A stretch of 64,000 nt of DNA from Rhynchonema sp. JSB1_4. Its lineage: Eukaryota > Nematoda > Chromadorea > Monhysterida > Xyalidae. The stretch's first letter is position 1. Each line of letters opens with the position of its first letter. The translations under genes were made by a program, and so were the position numbers. Shown piece after piece: positions 12,412-23,900 of the stretch. Under the pieces are notes generated by a model. It was given only the letters and a program-made list of their open reading frames with translations, searched no databases and was not told the origin of the DNA. The stretch spans positions 18,405 to 82,404 of the forward strand of contig JASAMV010001991.1 of NCBI GenBank assembly GCA_030248065.1, in the 5' to 3' direction.

Positions 12412-13091
12412 CTTGAGTTATAAGGGTCTGAAAAACGCTCGATTTCAATAAATCTAGTTTGCACATTATGTAATTGTACTGTAGGTAATGTCTAAAAATA
12501 ACAGCTGGTGAAAAAGAAGGTTTATACACCACAAACTGAATATAACAGAACGACGAATAGCAACGCTGTCCTGTTGATGTTCAGCATGCACATTGTTTGG
12601 CTTACAGTACTGTGGTCAAATCAAGTCAACAAGATTTGACGACTCAATTTGACGGCAGTACGACTCTTCCGTGTGTCTGAAATCGGCAAGATTTGCGAAG
12701 GCAGAACAGAATGCTTACATATTTCACCAAAACAAATAGGTACTGTACATATGTTTGCCAGTTTGCCCTGTGTTAGCAAGCGTTATGTGCCATGGCTGCT
12801 GCGCGTAAGCACGTCGTAATAATCCAGCAGTTTAAAAATATTATGATATTTTTTCATGCGCATGTAAATAATTGCTCTGGTGGCTCGAATTTCCAATTTG
12901 TTTTCATGTTGCCCATCGCGTGTTCAAGCAAGAGGCCGTCCCGCGTGTATACCTGCTGCCTCGCTTTGTTGTGTGATGTTTGGCTGGGTGTCGCACTCTC
13001 CTGGAGGGAAAAATGTCTAACTTGAATTCACAAGTTGGGCCAAGCATCTCGTCTCTGTTGTTGTATGTGTGACCCTGAACCGCCACACCTA

Positions 13092-13174
13092 TGCTCCCAG
13101 AAGGACTCGAACCTCCGATCTCCCAGCCACCAGACCTGGACAGCCAGTTGTTCTACCAACTGAGCTACTGGAAC
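13092..13174 (-). tRNA. tRNA-like gene or pseudogene, isotype unclear
   Basis: On the minus strand both internal promoter boxes are perfect: box A TAGCTCAGTTGG and box B GGTTCGAGTCC. A 5-bp T stem and a 7-position acceptor pairing with one mismatch can be drawn. The body is 83 bases, about 10 longer than a class-I tRNA, and the anticodon arm does not fold cleanly. A small intron, a tRNA-derived SINE head or a decayed copy are possible. I do not assign an anticodon. Confidence 0.55.
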
Positions 13175-13299
13175 GCGGTCTTGGCTGTGGCTCAGTGTCA
13201 CTCATAAACCCAACGCCCGCGCGCTCAACACACAGTGCACCGCAGCGCGCACACATAACACGAACGGATTGATTTTTGTAGTTTGGACATGGCCAAATG

Positions 13300-13310
13300 A
13301 TGATGTTTCA
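13300..13310 (+). promoter_or_regulatory. GATGTTTCA motif, intergenic
   Basis: ATGATGTTTCA followed by C, 126 bp from the tRNA-like gene. A YRNT occurs with T at +42 (position 13352). Confidence 0.35.
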
Positions 13311-14758
13311 CACATCATAAAGCATACGTATGGTATGTAGTACACACACATTGTAGGTAAAGCTATGTGGGCCAGTGCAAAGTCCGTTCCGCTGCTTGGC
13401 ATCATGCGCCGTCCCTGAGGTGCCAGCACAACAGCTGAACACTCGCAGACTCCAAGGAATAGACTTTCAGGCTAATCGTTTAGTCGTCAACGCAAATGGT
13501 CAACACAGCCAAGTCCAAAGCAGCACTAAATGAGCGCTGTGCAGCTATACATACATAGGCTGCATTGACGACCAACGTCGACGATGTGCGTTCACCACTT
13601 GACTATAAGCCGACTTTCGCGCTGCAGCCACGTGTTTTCTTGGCATTTATATGTTTGTAGGTGAAGCTCATTTTTAACAAAATAAGTGTTATCTGTCGTA
13701 AGTCACACGCACGACACGGGAAGCTCATGTGCTAAGTGTCTGCTGACATGCGGAGTCTGCTAAACTACAAAAGAAGACATTTCCAGCGCTGTAGTTTTGG
13801 GTCGTCGTGCTTTTGCCTTCAATGGCACTTGTTAGGTATATAGGTACATAGGAAGATCTTTTTTGCTGCGTCAATTGGCACCAAAGTGTTTGAGCTCCAA
13901 TGCTTTTTTGTGCATTGCGTTTTTTTCATTTTCGTCATGTTTTCCCACATTTTTGACAGATCAACTCCGAAAGGTACCCGGTACTTATAAGTTGAGGGAG
14001 GCACTTTGGGGTGCATTACGTATGGTATGTACATATCTACATGTGTACATCAAGTGGGCTTCGCGAAAAATAAGCGGAAATTTGATCAGCACCCGGTGCC
14101 CACACTCTCGATAATCGGGTCTGATGCAAATCATAAGTTGGCTCAGCTGCGCAACCGACAACCACGGGACTAAAAATAAACATGCACAAGGGGTGCTCAT
14201 TTTCACTTGTTGGTCACAAAGTTGCCATACTTTCAGCTCCACTCAGTCACACACACCACGTCTTGAGTCTGACAAGCACGTAGTCACATGAATAATGCAA
14301 GAGCTTCACCCCCCATGTACTTAGTCATACCGCTGAGTTGTTTCTCGGTTAAAAGTATAACAAACAAAAACCAGACAACTTTCAAAACATCTGGCACAAC
14401 AACAAAAATGAAAAAAGTTCTGCTCTTGTTTGTACAAATACGAACCAGCGTTTCGGATAAAACAGTGGTCCGCTAAGAATTGTGTGGTGAAAAAGTGCAT
14501 TGGCTTGCGAAGATATCATAAGATACCTTTTTTGCTACCGCTGCGTTGTCACCAACAATAGAACAAGTTGGTCGGTCATCGATTTACTCGTGGTGTCACT
14601 TTTGGTCACATGTTCTTTTATCCATGTCATACATATCTAATCAATGCATACATATACATAGGCAGACTGCACAGACAGACGGCTTTTGTTTCTTTCAAAG
14701 AGTCCAAAACTCTCCAAAGCTGTGCTTCCGTGTTTACTCGTCATAGGTGATACCTTAA

Positions 14759-16416
14759 AGGGCTCGGGACACAACCGAAGGAAGGGCAGCAGAGCACAGT
14801 GTTATACATCGCTGGAAAGCCCTGTTGCAGCACATATCACGCACAAATGTTCAGCTCCTTGGAGATTCGCTATCTCTTGGTAGAGGGACTTTTCGTTCCA
14901 GAGAAAAGTGAATTTTCTCACAATTTGAAACGAGCGGTGCAGAAACCCCAAAAAAGATTAAAGGCCAGAAAAAAGGGGGAAGGGGATTACAACAGCTACT
15001 GGATAATTTATCATGACAACTTCAGTCGCACAAACCATTATTTCCCTCGGTGAGGGTGCGAAACATTCCAAAAATCGGCCATATTTTTCTAGGACACAAG
15101 TTTGTCCCTAAATTTTGAGGCCGTGCTTTGTGTTGCAGAAATGAAAATGCAACAGAAAAACAGAGCATTGTCGAAAGTACCAGAAAATAAGGTTTTTAAA
15201 TTTGAAAACACTTTGATAGCGGCGTGACGGGCCAAAAAAGACCTAACAATTGCCCCTAAACTGCATAGTTGCATTCATTGATGGAAATGTGATGTAAATA
15301 AGCCACGTATTGCATTGCATTGGAAACGAGAAAGTCAGATAAACGCACAGTCCAACAATCTAGACGAGTTTCAAAACTTCAAACTCCATGGTCCGGCTGC
15401 TGCAGCCATGCCAGCCTGAATAAGATATTTGGCTATAAGTCGTCACTGTTAAAGATTATTGCACATTTGATAGCATCAAACGATGTAGCTTCAACGTAGC
15501 TATCGAACGATATATAACATGCCCATACTATCTGTTACTATGGACAAGAAACGGTCAAAATTCCGAAACCGCACACGGTGACGTGACGGTTCATTCCAGA
15601 ATCGTCAAAAAAGCAATTTTTTAGCCTCTGCATTTAAGCGTAAGAATTTATTGGGGCTTGTTATATATCGTTCGAAAGCTAATCCCGAGATACATTGTTT
15701 GGTGCTGTCACATTTACAATAGCTGTTAACAATAAGCATTTATAGCTGAATATCATATTCAGATTAGTATGGCTACCCAGACAGATCTGTAGACCTTGGG
15801 GTCTTCGGACCTTGATAGGTTGTTACACCAGGCGTTTCTCTCAATTTTTTGTTTCGAATCCGATGCAATCTGTGGCCTTTATGTGCAACAATTCTGGCGA
15901 TGAATATAACCACCTAATTGAGCGGCAATTTAACGGATTTTTAGGCCTGTAACGGAGCTAGCCATGAGTTAAAAAATTTAAAAACCTTATTTTCTGGTAC
16001 TTTCGACGATGCTCTATTTCCCCATTGCGTTCTTATTTCCGTAGCGCTAAGCGTGACCTCAAAATTTAGGGACAAACTTGTGTTATCGAAAAATAAGGCC
16101 GATTTTTGGAACGTTTCGCACCCTCACCGTGTGAAGCAATGGTTTGAGCAACTGAAGTTGTGTTGACAAGTTATTCCGAAGCTGTTGTAATCCTATCCAC
16201 GTGTTACTTGACCTTCAATGCATTTGGGGTTTCTGCACCGGTCGTTCCAATTTGTGCAAAAATTCAGTTTTTTCTGGAACGAAAAGTCCCTCTACCAAGA
16301 GATAGCGAATCGCCAAGGAGCTTAAAATTTGTGCGTGACATAGGCTGTCCGAATGCTTTCCAACGGTATGTAACAATATGTCCTGCTGTCCTTCCTTCGG
16401 TTATGTCCCGAGCCCT
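14759..16416. mobile_element. TTAA-flanked long-inverted-repeat element, family 2 copy 1
   Basis: Ends AGGGCTCGGGACA(C/T)AACCG in inverted orientation, each next to TTAA (14755-14758, 16417-16420). The arms extend about 500 bp and include a shared tract containing TTTTCTGGTACTTTCGA. The unique centre is AT-rich without coding capacity. A second copy lies at 44194-45821, aligned along its whole length. Confidence 0.9.
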
Positions 16417-16846
16417 TTAAGCCACATTTTTCATCGTTTTTCCACCAGTTCGTGTGTGTTTACATAATTGGCCCTAGTTTTTTTTGCTGGTATTTTGTTA
16501 CAGGTTGGTCATGTATACTGTGGACGCTTGACCATGTTACTCGTCTCAAGTTGTAGCATCAAGAGAGTGGCTGGGCTCCTTTTTGCAGATTCGCATAAGT
16601 ACACCCTTGCAATAAGTACTGTATATATGTACGTACATTAGATACACAATTATAATGTTGTATAGAGTCCGCACTTGACATTGGTTCTGTGAACTATGTA
16701 TGCAATGAGCCCGGCACCGGCTTGTCCCCTTGCATGCAAATGGACCATGTGATTGTGTACTGCCAACGACAAGATAGAATTTTCGTGTTTGCAGACATGA
16801 AACACACAAAATAAATGGCCAAATCACACTGCTCACTTGAAGAGCG

Positions 16847-17224
16847 ATGAGTCTAATATTGCTGGCAACCACGTTCATGCTGCCTGCTGGTCTGAGTCCG
16901 GCCGCGTATGGGGTTGGTGCTGGTCTGGAACCGGTCACTCGATCGGCCATAGATGACAATGTCGGGTCGACGCAGGCCACCCAACTGTCCGCAGCTGTCG
17001 ATTTGCTCGACCACAGTGGTTCATCCGGGGAGAATATCTCCGCAGCAGCGCTACTGTCGCCGCACGAAGTATTGAAACGTCAGGTGGACGACGACGCTGA
17101 CGAGGAGCCGGAATCCGTCAGCAGTCGGTTCGCAGCAACAGTCCAGCCACCGCCACTCGGTGACAAATGCACTGATGATTCGCAGGTCATCGATGTGGTC
17201 ATGAAGAAGTACAATAAGAACAAG
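16847..17224 (+). CDS. First exon of a secreted protein
   Basis: An ATG opens a signal-peptide-like start (MSLILLATTFMLPAG), followed by an Ala/Ser/Asp-rich linker and a segment with one cysteine (DKCTDDSQVIDVVMKKY). The exon ends at a plausible donor (AAG/GTTGGT), the same donor hexamer used repeatedly by the tandem genes at 37-61 kb. The single Cys followed by a helix recalls the start of nematode ground-like domains, but the diagnostic remainder is not visible downstream. The non-LTR fragment begins 0.7 kb further on, so the gene may be truncated. Confidence 0.4.
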
Positions 17225-17914
17225 GTTGGTATGTACATACATTTATATATGCATATTCACAAGAACTGAACGTATCAACATGTGTCGGTGTCAGTTTTTG
17301 TTCGTCAAAAACAGCCGAAATGCTCACGGGACATTCAGTCTCAGTCGCTTCTTTCACCAGCGCAAATCGGAAGTAAGTATTTCTCGAAGATTGCAGCGTT
17401 TTCTTCGCCCAAGCGTTTTGTTGACAGTGCAACATAGTGTAACCAAAGAGAAAAGCCATGCACATTTGTGTCCTTTATTTGTTTTATTTTTATTTGAGTT
17501 TTTGCACCTCCAGTGCCAGGTGAATGCAAACGCCCGCAGGCAATGTGGCAAATCCTGTTAGAAAAACATGAAAATCTAACGTGAATTGAAATCACAGGTT
17601 CACGATGTACATGTATAAATAAGCAAAGTACAGTCGTATTGTCCAGTAAATACTGAATTGTTACAGAAATTGCATACATAACATTTCGGAACATGATCGT
17701 GCAGATCAACCAGAATTTTCCATGACTCATTTGAATGGTGTCTTGGTGGTCAAGGCCTGGAACTTTAAGAACTCAGATATGTACAGTGATAACATCGATG
17801 AACTTGATGGTACATGATGAATTTCTGGACCAACCTGTTATCGAGGGGGTGGGAATTACCGTACGTCCAAGTTCAGTGAGAGTGGTCAACTGTACAGCTG
17901 TGACTCGATGACAA
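17225..17914. other. No supportable gene
   Basis: Open frames here lack domains. The missing downstream exons of the secreted-protein gene were sought and not found. Confidence 0.4.
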
Positions 17915-18775
17915 CTAAATATCAAGGTCTGAAATTGTATTGTTGTTTATTGATGTCAGGTTATTTAGAACATGGTCAAACAGCTCCTTCGAAAGAACGG
18001 TTTTCTTAAATTTGGAATAGGGAAGGTCGATCACAGCCTGTGGTAGTGCGTTGAACATCAGTGCTGTTGAATACATGGCACTTTGCTGGTATCGCGTCGT
18101 GTTCGGCTTGTCCAATTTGATCGATTTCGTGTGGTTGGTTCGTGCGCTGGCTCGGGTCTCACATTCACTCAGAAGAGTGAACAGCTCGGGCAGACTAAAC
18201 CTGATTCCATTAACGTATTGATAGACTGTACAAAGTCTGATTGCTAATACTTGTCTGTGGAATGGGAGCAACCCAACAGCCTTGAGCAAATCATGGTATG
18301 ACGTATCACGTTGCCAATTATTCAGGATAGCCCTACAAGCAAACTTTTGGGTGCGCTCAATTGTGATTTTGTCACATTTTCTGATTGGATAGCTTGAGCC
18401 ACAACCATAGAGCATTACGGATTGCAACAGAGATATATACAGGCATTTCAGACTATTTATTGGCACACTGCCACGGAAGGCTCTAGTCAGGAACCCAATG
18501 GTCTTTTTTACCTTAGCGCTTACTTTGTGACAATGCAGATTGTAGTTCAGGTGTTCATCGACCAGTATGCCCAAGTATTTGTATGAATTAACTTGTTCAA
18601 TATTTGCACTGTTTATAACAATATTCACAGTGGGCCTGGTTGAGTGCATGCGTCGGAACACAACGAGTTTGGTTTTCTTTTCATTCACTTTCAGCATTTT
18701 ACCTTCAAAGAAGGCGGTGATTTGGTCAATGTCAGTTTGCAAGTGAGAGATGCAGTTGTCTGTAACAGCTGGGTG
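17915..18775 (-). mobile_element. 5'-truncated non-LTR retrotransposon, RT C-terminal part
   Basis: About 285 codons of the downstream part of a reverse transcriptase of the CR1/Jockey/L2 kind. Visible are NEKKTKLVVF, then YLGILVDEHLNYNLHCHKVS (the post-palm YLG motif), ITIERTQKFACRAILNN and the R-rich helical tail ending in a stop. The catalytic FADD box and everything upstream are missing. The truncation is abrupt at 18775, where the 5' LTR of the BEL/Pao element begins. The frame continues 23 codons into the LTR by chance. Confidence 0.8.
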
Positions 18776-19188
18776 TGTGCAGCGTTTGTGAAAACGCTCG
18801 CAAAGACTGACTACATATGAACAAAAAGACTGTATCGAAAGCAATGTGTGCTCGGCTGCTCATTCGATATGCAATCTATCTAAAAAGACTTGTGCATTGT
18901 GGTTTGTGGGTTTGGATCAGCTGGAAAGCTTGGTTGCGTGAAAAGAATATTTAATGACATTGTGGGTGTTTGGGGCTGCGTGATCTTGTTGCTGTAACTT
19001 GTGGTTTGGATGTTTTCATTCGTTGAAAATATATTGTTGGAAAGATACCGTTTGCTAAATCGCAATTGGGATTCCTTTACGTTCTCGACGACATATCGTG
19101 AACAAGAACCAAGGACGACATATCCTGGTTACACCACTTGCGGTACACATGCGAACGCACACATCTGACAATACATCAGCGAGTGCCA
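18776..19188 (+). repeat. 5' LTR
   Basis: Matches 29805-30219 almost base for base. It starts TG and ends CA. It overlaps the non-LTR RT frame only because that frame reads into it. Confidence 0.9.
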
Positions 19189-19836
19189 CATATTTCTGGT
19201 GATCGACACTCAAGGTTTTTGCCGCCCCAGAGGTAGTTGCGTTTTTGACCTTCGCTACTACAGGACATAACCAAAACCAAAAAACGCTTCGATTTCTTCA
19301 GCTTTCAGTGCCGAGACTTGCATTTTAGCCTGGTTACAGTGCCAACAACAACAGCTTAAACTGATTTCACAGTGAACATATAACAACCGTACGAGTGAGT
19401 GAGCCCCGAGAGGCTAGACTTCACTGTTGGCGACTGAGCCACAAGTCTGGACTGAACCGTTTGACGGCTTAAATTTGTTTTGATTATTGGTCAGGGATCT
19501 TTTTGAAATCCAACATATTATCTGCCGTCATAACCACTTTGATCGCCAAAACTTGATTGATCCCTAATACATATACAGTGCATATTGTTTGAATATCACG
19601 AAAACCACTTGATACCTTGACACCTTTGGAACACAACCAGCACTGTGAATCGGTAAAAGGCCAATACACGCAGACGTTTGTTTGTTGTGCGAACAGCACG
19701 CGACTGATTTGAGCACATTTTTTGCATTGCTTGAAATTTGGGATCTGGTTTAACTCTAAAATTCACATTTGTTTTCGTTCTAACATTGGTTGATCCCGGT
19801 CATAACTTTATTGCTTTGTGCTGAAAATATAACTCA
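19189..19836 (+). other. 5' leader of the BEL/Pao element
   Basis: A primer-binding-site candidate, TGGTGATCGACACTC, lies at 19197, 8 bases past the LTR end. I could not match the tRNA. The rest of the leader has no long frame and leads into gag. Confidence 0.5.
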
Positions 19837-20775
19837 ATGCGTTTGCTTCTAACCCAACTATTGCCAATTGTGCTCTTGTTACCTCTGTGCCTGAAATCCG
19901 AAATGAGCGTTGACATTGACTCAACTGAAAAGCAAACACTGGCTGAAGCAGCACCCGCAGTTCGTTGGTCATCAAAAATGCCAAAAAAGGTGCTAGCTGA
20001 AATCGGAGACCGAGTCATGAGTTTCAAAGACGACAGTCCCGTGCCAAACACAGATACGCTGAATGTTGAGTACGCGCAAATCGGTGACATGAGTGATGCG
20101 TACGGCTATCTGCAAAAGCAAAAGCGACTCGCAAAGAAACAAATGTCGTACTACTCAGACGCGCTCAAGCAGTTCAACAGGGAGATGAATGAATGGACGA
20201 GATCGATCGAGGGGCTGGTTGATGCAAACGAGCAGCAAAAAGCTCGCGCAGACATGGCTGCAGCGGCAATACCAGCAGCAGACAGTCCTGGTTATAAAGC
20301 ACTTGAGACCATAATGATCGATGAGGCGTCTGCATGGGAAACATATTTGAATGCTGTGAATTGCTTGCTTGACAAGGTGAAATGGTCAATGAGTGCATCG
20401 GGTACGTCACGAGATTCGCCTGTCCCATCGCCGCAAGGTGGGTTCGCAAGCAACACATCATTCAGTAACCCAAACATGCGTAATGCGCGTCAGCACGGAG
20501 GGTTTCACGCATCGGCTGCACCTGGCCCCATACCAAACAGCGGTGTTGACTACACGAATTTGGAACGAATGACGTTCTGGGCTGAAAGTGACAGAGAATG
20601 CAGACCTAAATTTACATTCCCGCAAAATAGCATTCGCAACCCACACCAACCACAACACACATCAACACCACCACATCTCTCCTTATTCTCTTTTATCCAA
20701 AACCCTTTTTTTTTTTTTTTCTTTTTTTTTTTTTTTCCCATTTTTTCCTTCTTCCTCTTTTCTCTAAATTTTTAA
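19837..20775 (+). CDS. Gag N-terminal part, disrupted
   Basis: The open frame starts MRLLLTQLLPIVLLLPLCLK, which looks like a signal peptide and is unusual for a Gag. A second Met at 19903 (MSVDIDSTEK) may be the real start. Residues about 90-190 are helical and charged (YGYLQKQKRLAKKQM, DALKQFNREMNEWT), as expected of a BEL Gag matrix/capsid region. After about 20630 the sequence becomes G-depleted C/T/A runs coding poly-Phe, which is not Gag. The true capsid end and first part of nucleocapsid are therefore missing from this assembly. Confidence 0.7.
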   Translation: MRLLLTQLLPIVLLLPLCLKSEMSVDIDSTEKQTLAEAAPAVRWSSKMPKKVLAEIGDRVMSFKDDSPVPNTDTLNVEYAQIGDMSDAYGYLQKQKRLAKKQMSYYSDALKQFNREMNEWTRSIEGLVDANEQQKARADMAAAAIPAADSPGYKALETIMIDEASAWETYLNAVNCLLDKVKWSMSASGTSRDSPVPSPQGGFASNTSFSNPNMRNARQHGGFHASAAPGPIPNSGVDYTNLERMTFWAESDRECRPKFTFPQNSIRNPHQPQHTSTPPHLSLFSFIQNPFFFFFFFFFFPIFSFFLFSLNF

Positions 20776-20946
20776 TTTCCCCCCCATAACACAATTTTTT
20801 TTTATTTTTTTTTACTTTCTAAACACCTTAAAAAATCTTCTTCTCGCCAGATTTACATCCGCACCTTTCCTCCCCCTCTACACTTCCAACTCCCCTCCTA
20901 AACATTCAACTAAACAAAAAATTTAACACACACACTTTTAAAAAAC
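20631..20946. other. G-depleted corrupted patch inside gag
   Basis: About 315 bases with only a few G residues and runs of T, C and A, starting mid-gag and ending within the first zinc knuckle. The second Cys of a CCHC box survives just after it, with LQPGH and MAGMC spaced correctly, but the first Cys is gone. A collapsed low-quality consensus is the likeliest cause. Confidence 0.6.
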
Positions 20947-20952
20947 GTTTGC

Positions 20953-23900
20953 TTGCAACCAGGGCATATGGCTGGAATGTGTCCGCAACGCACCCATGAA
21001 ATTTGTCGATATAAACAGTGCAGCAATCGAGCAGGCCACCACACCTCACTGTGTTATCAATTGCAAAAAGACAAAAAAGAGAACGAACGCCTTGGTGGCC
21101 GGAGAGTGAATCTGATCGACATGATTGACACTGATACTGAATGGGAAACGGACAGAGATTCAGATTCCAGCGACCAAAGCAACACAGCGGAGTTGATGAA
21201 AAGTATGCATATCAGTGACGGACAAGATTTCGAATCTGAATGTGATGATGTGTCTGAAATGCAAATGGGTGATCTAACTGACGCAAACGAAATTGACACG
21301 AGTCATACTGGAAGTGATGACGAATTCGGTGGGCCTGAAGATAACTTTTCGGTTCTGAAAACCACCGTGCAAACACGTGTCAACCCTGAAATCGCAAATA
21401 AAAAAGGCATTGAAGTGAAACCGATTGAAAAAGCGATCAAGACAGCTACTACAATGTTGACTGATGCACCAATCGCTAATGCAGGCGGTCAGTTGTGCGA
21501 TGTGCTCAGTTTGTACGACACTGGATCAAATGTTACCATGATGGTGCAAGATGAAGTGATGAGTTTGGGACTGCCTATTACTGAGCACGAAGGGAGCCTT
21601 CAAATCAATACAGTGCAAACTGATGATGAAGACGTAATGCCATTAACGGTGCCCAACAAGACGACGACGTTGGTTGTTCATTCGGCGAAAAAGGCTCCAC
21701 GTCAAATGAATGTGGTTGTGGTTGACATGCCGTCCGTCGGAGGGAGGCTGGAGCAAGCAAAACTGACCAACGAAGATTTGCATTTCTTGGAAGCAAATCA
21801 TCCAACCGTGAAAGTCTCACCAAGTTGGTTGAACAACGAGCGCATGGTGTATCCCAAGCTGTTGATTGGCATGGATAATCTCACATATTTCATGGACGTG
21901 AGTGACAAAATGATCCATTTGCCCAGCGGCAATGTGTTGTGGCCATCGGCATTGGGCCCAACATTGGTGAGAGTGCCAAAACAACAAGAGTTTACGGCAA
22001 TGGTCAGTGAAGTAACCACAGCACTGACACTGACAACAGCATTTGACGTTCCGCCCATGGAGCCAAAAATCGAAGACGTTGATTTGTCTGGAGATTTGAA
22101 GAAAATTCAAATCAATGTTGATGCTGATGAAATTGACAACCAATCAGCAGAAGAGCACTTCAAGAAAACCGTCAAACAAATACCGACCGAAGAAGAAGGC
22201 CGATATCGATTGCAAATCGGTGTTCCGCCGAGACCGCTGTTGCCTGGTGAAACTCGCGCGCCACTACCGACAAACGAAAAAGAAGTGAAAGCAATGACTG
22301 TCAGATTAATTGACAATTTACGTGAAAATCCGGTGATGCTGAATTTGTATCATCAGGCGCTGAAACAATTTGACGAGTTGGGATTCACAAAAGAGGCTAG
22401 GCCAGCAGCTGAAGCCACGGCAAAATGCATCGCAGTGCATTACTTGTATCACATGCCGGTCATCCGACCAGATCATGAGACATTCGCCTGTCGTCCTGTG
22501 TTCCATTGCAGTCTCAAGAGATCAAAAGGAGAGCCGTCACTAAATGAAGTGTTAGTGCGAGGCGACGTGAAATTGAAACCAATCGACATGTGGTTGGTAC
22601 GAATACGATCCAAACCAGTGTTCACCACACTCGACATCCGGAAAGCCTATCCTTCAATAATGATTGACGAGGAAGCATCGAGCCTGATGAGATTCTTCTG
22701 GCTGGAGTCACTGGAAGCCGGAGCAAAACTCATCGAGAAATGGTTTGAACGGCTGACGTTCGGTGTGTTACCTGCACCGTGGATGTTGCAACGAAGCATC
22801 GAATACGTGCTTGACAAATGTGGCTGTGAAATTTGTCACCAGTTGAAAGACTGTTTCTACGTTGACAACCTGTTGTACGTAGCCGATACTGTCGAACAAG
22901 CGAAGCAAATGTACGATCATGTATGGGAGCACTTCTGGAAAACAGCATCATTTTGGTTGTATCAAAGCTTCACAAGCAGTGAGGAACTGCGCAATTACAT
23001 ACGAACCGAACTGCTTGTGAAAGATCCAGAACGAACAAAACTCTTGGGCATGCTGTTCAATTCTGTGAAAGACACATGGAAAATTCCAAAGCCAAAGAAA
23101 CGTGAAAGAAAAGAAATCTACAGCAAACGCGATACATGGAGTATTGTGAACGGAAGCTACGACCCGCTGAACACATTTCTGCCTGCCTACGTGAAAATCC
23201 GTCGATACGTGCAAAAAGCGTGGCCAACAGGCAGTCAGTGGGAAGATAGGCTCACGAAAGAGCAGAGTGCTCAATTGAATGTGATCATCGATGAACTCGA
23301 GCCACTGTACGAAATTGAAATGGAACGATTTTATGGCTCAACGCCAAGTTCCGACAACACGACGCTGATTATTTTCTGTGATGGTTCGCCAGAGGCAAGC
23401 GCTGCTGTGTTATACATACGAACTGGCGAAATTGCCGTGACGGTGTCGTTTGGAGCGGCAAAGATGCATTTGAACAGCATCGACAAACCGCAGACGGTGC
23501 CGCGCTGCGAGTTGATTGCAGTGTACTTGGGCATGCGATTAATCGAAATGGTTCGGGAAGCATTGAAAATGCCAAACCTACCAGCAACCGTCTTCATTGA
23601 CAGTTCAATTGTATTGTTCTGGCTGACTTCGTCCGACAAACTGCTGAAAGCATTTGTCATGAATCGAAAATTGCAAATCAACTCAGTGCAAGGAGTTGAG
23701 TTTGTTTACGTTCCGTCCGAACACAACATCAGCGATTGGGCCACACGACCGTGTAATGTCAATGAGTTCCTGAAGAGCGAATGGCTGACAGGACCGGAAT
23801 GGCTCAAGCAACCTCACGACCAGTGGCCAGTTCAACGAGTTCCGCACATGTCCGAGGAACAAGAGCAAGCCATGCTCCAGGAACAACGAAAACCAATCGA

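Noticed and set aside
18776..18844. N-terminus of the non-LTR RT frame
   Set aside because: These 23 codons belong to the 5' LTR, as the same bases occur in the 3' LTR.
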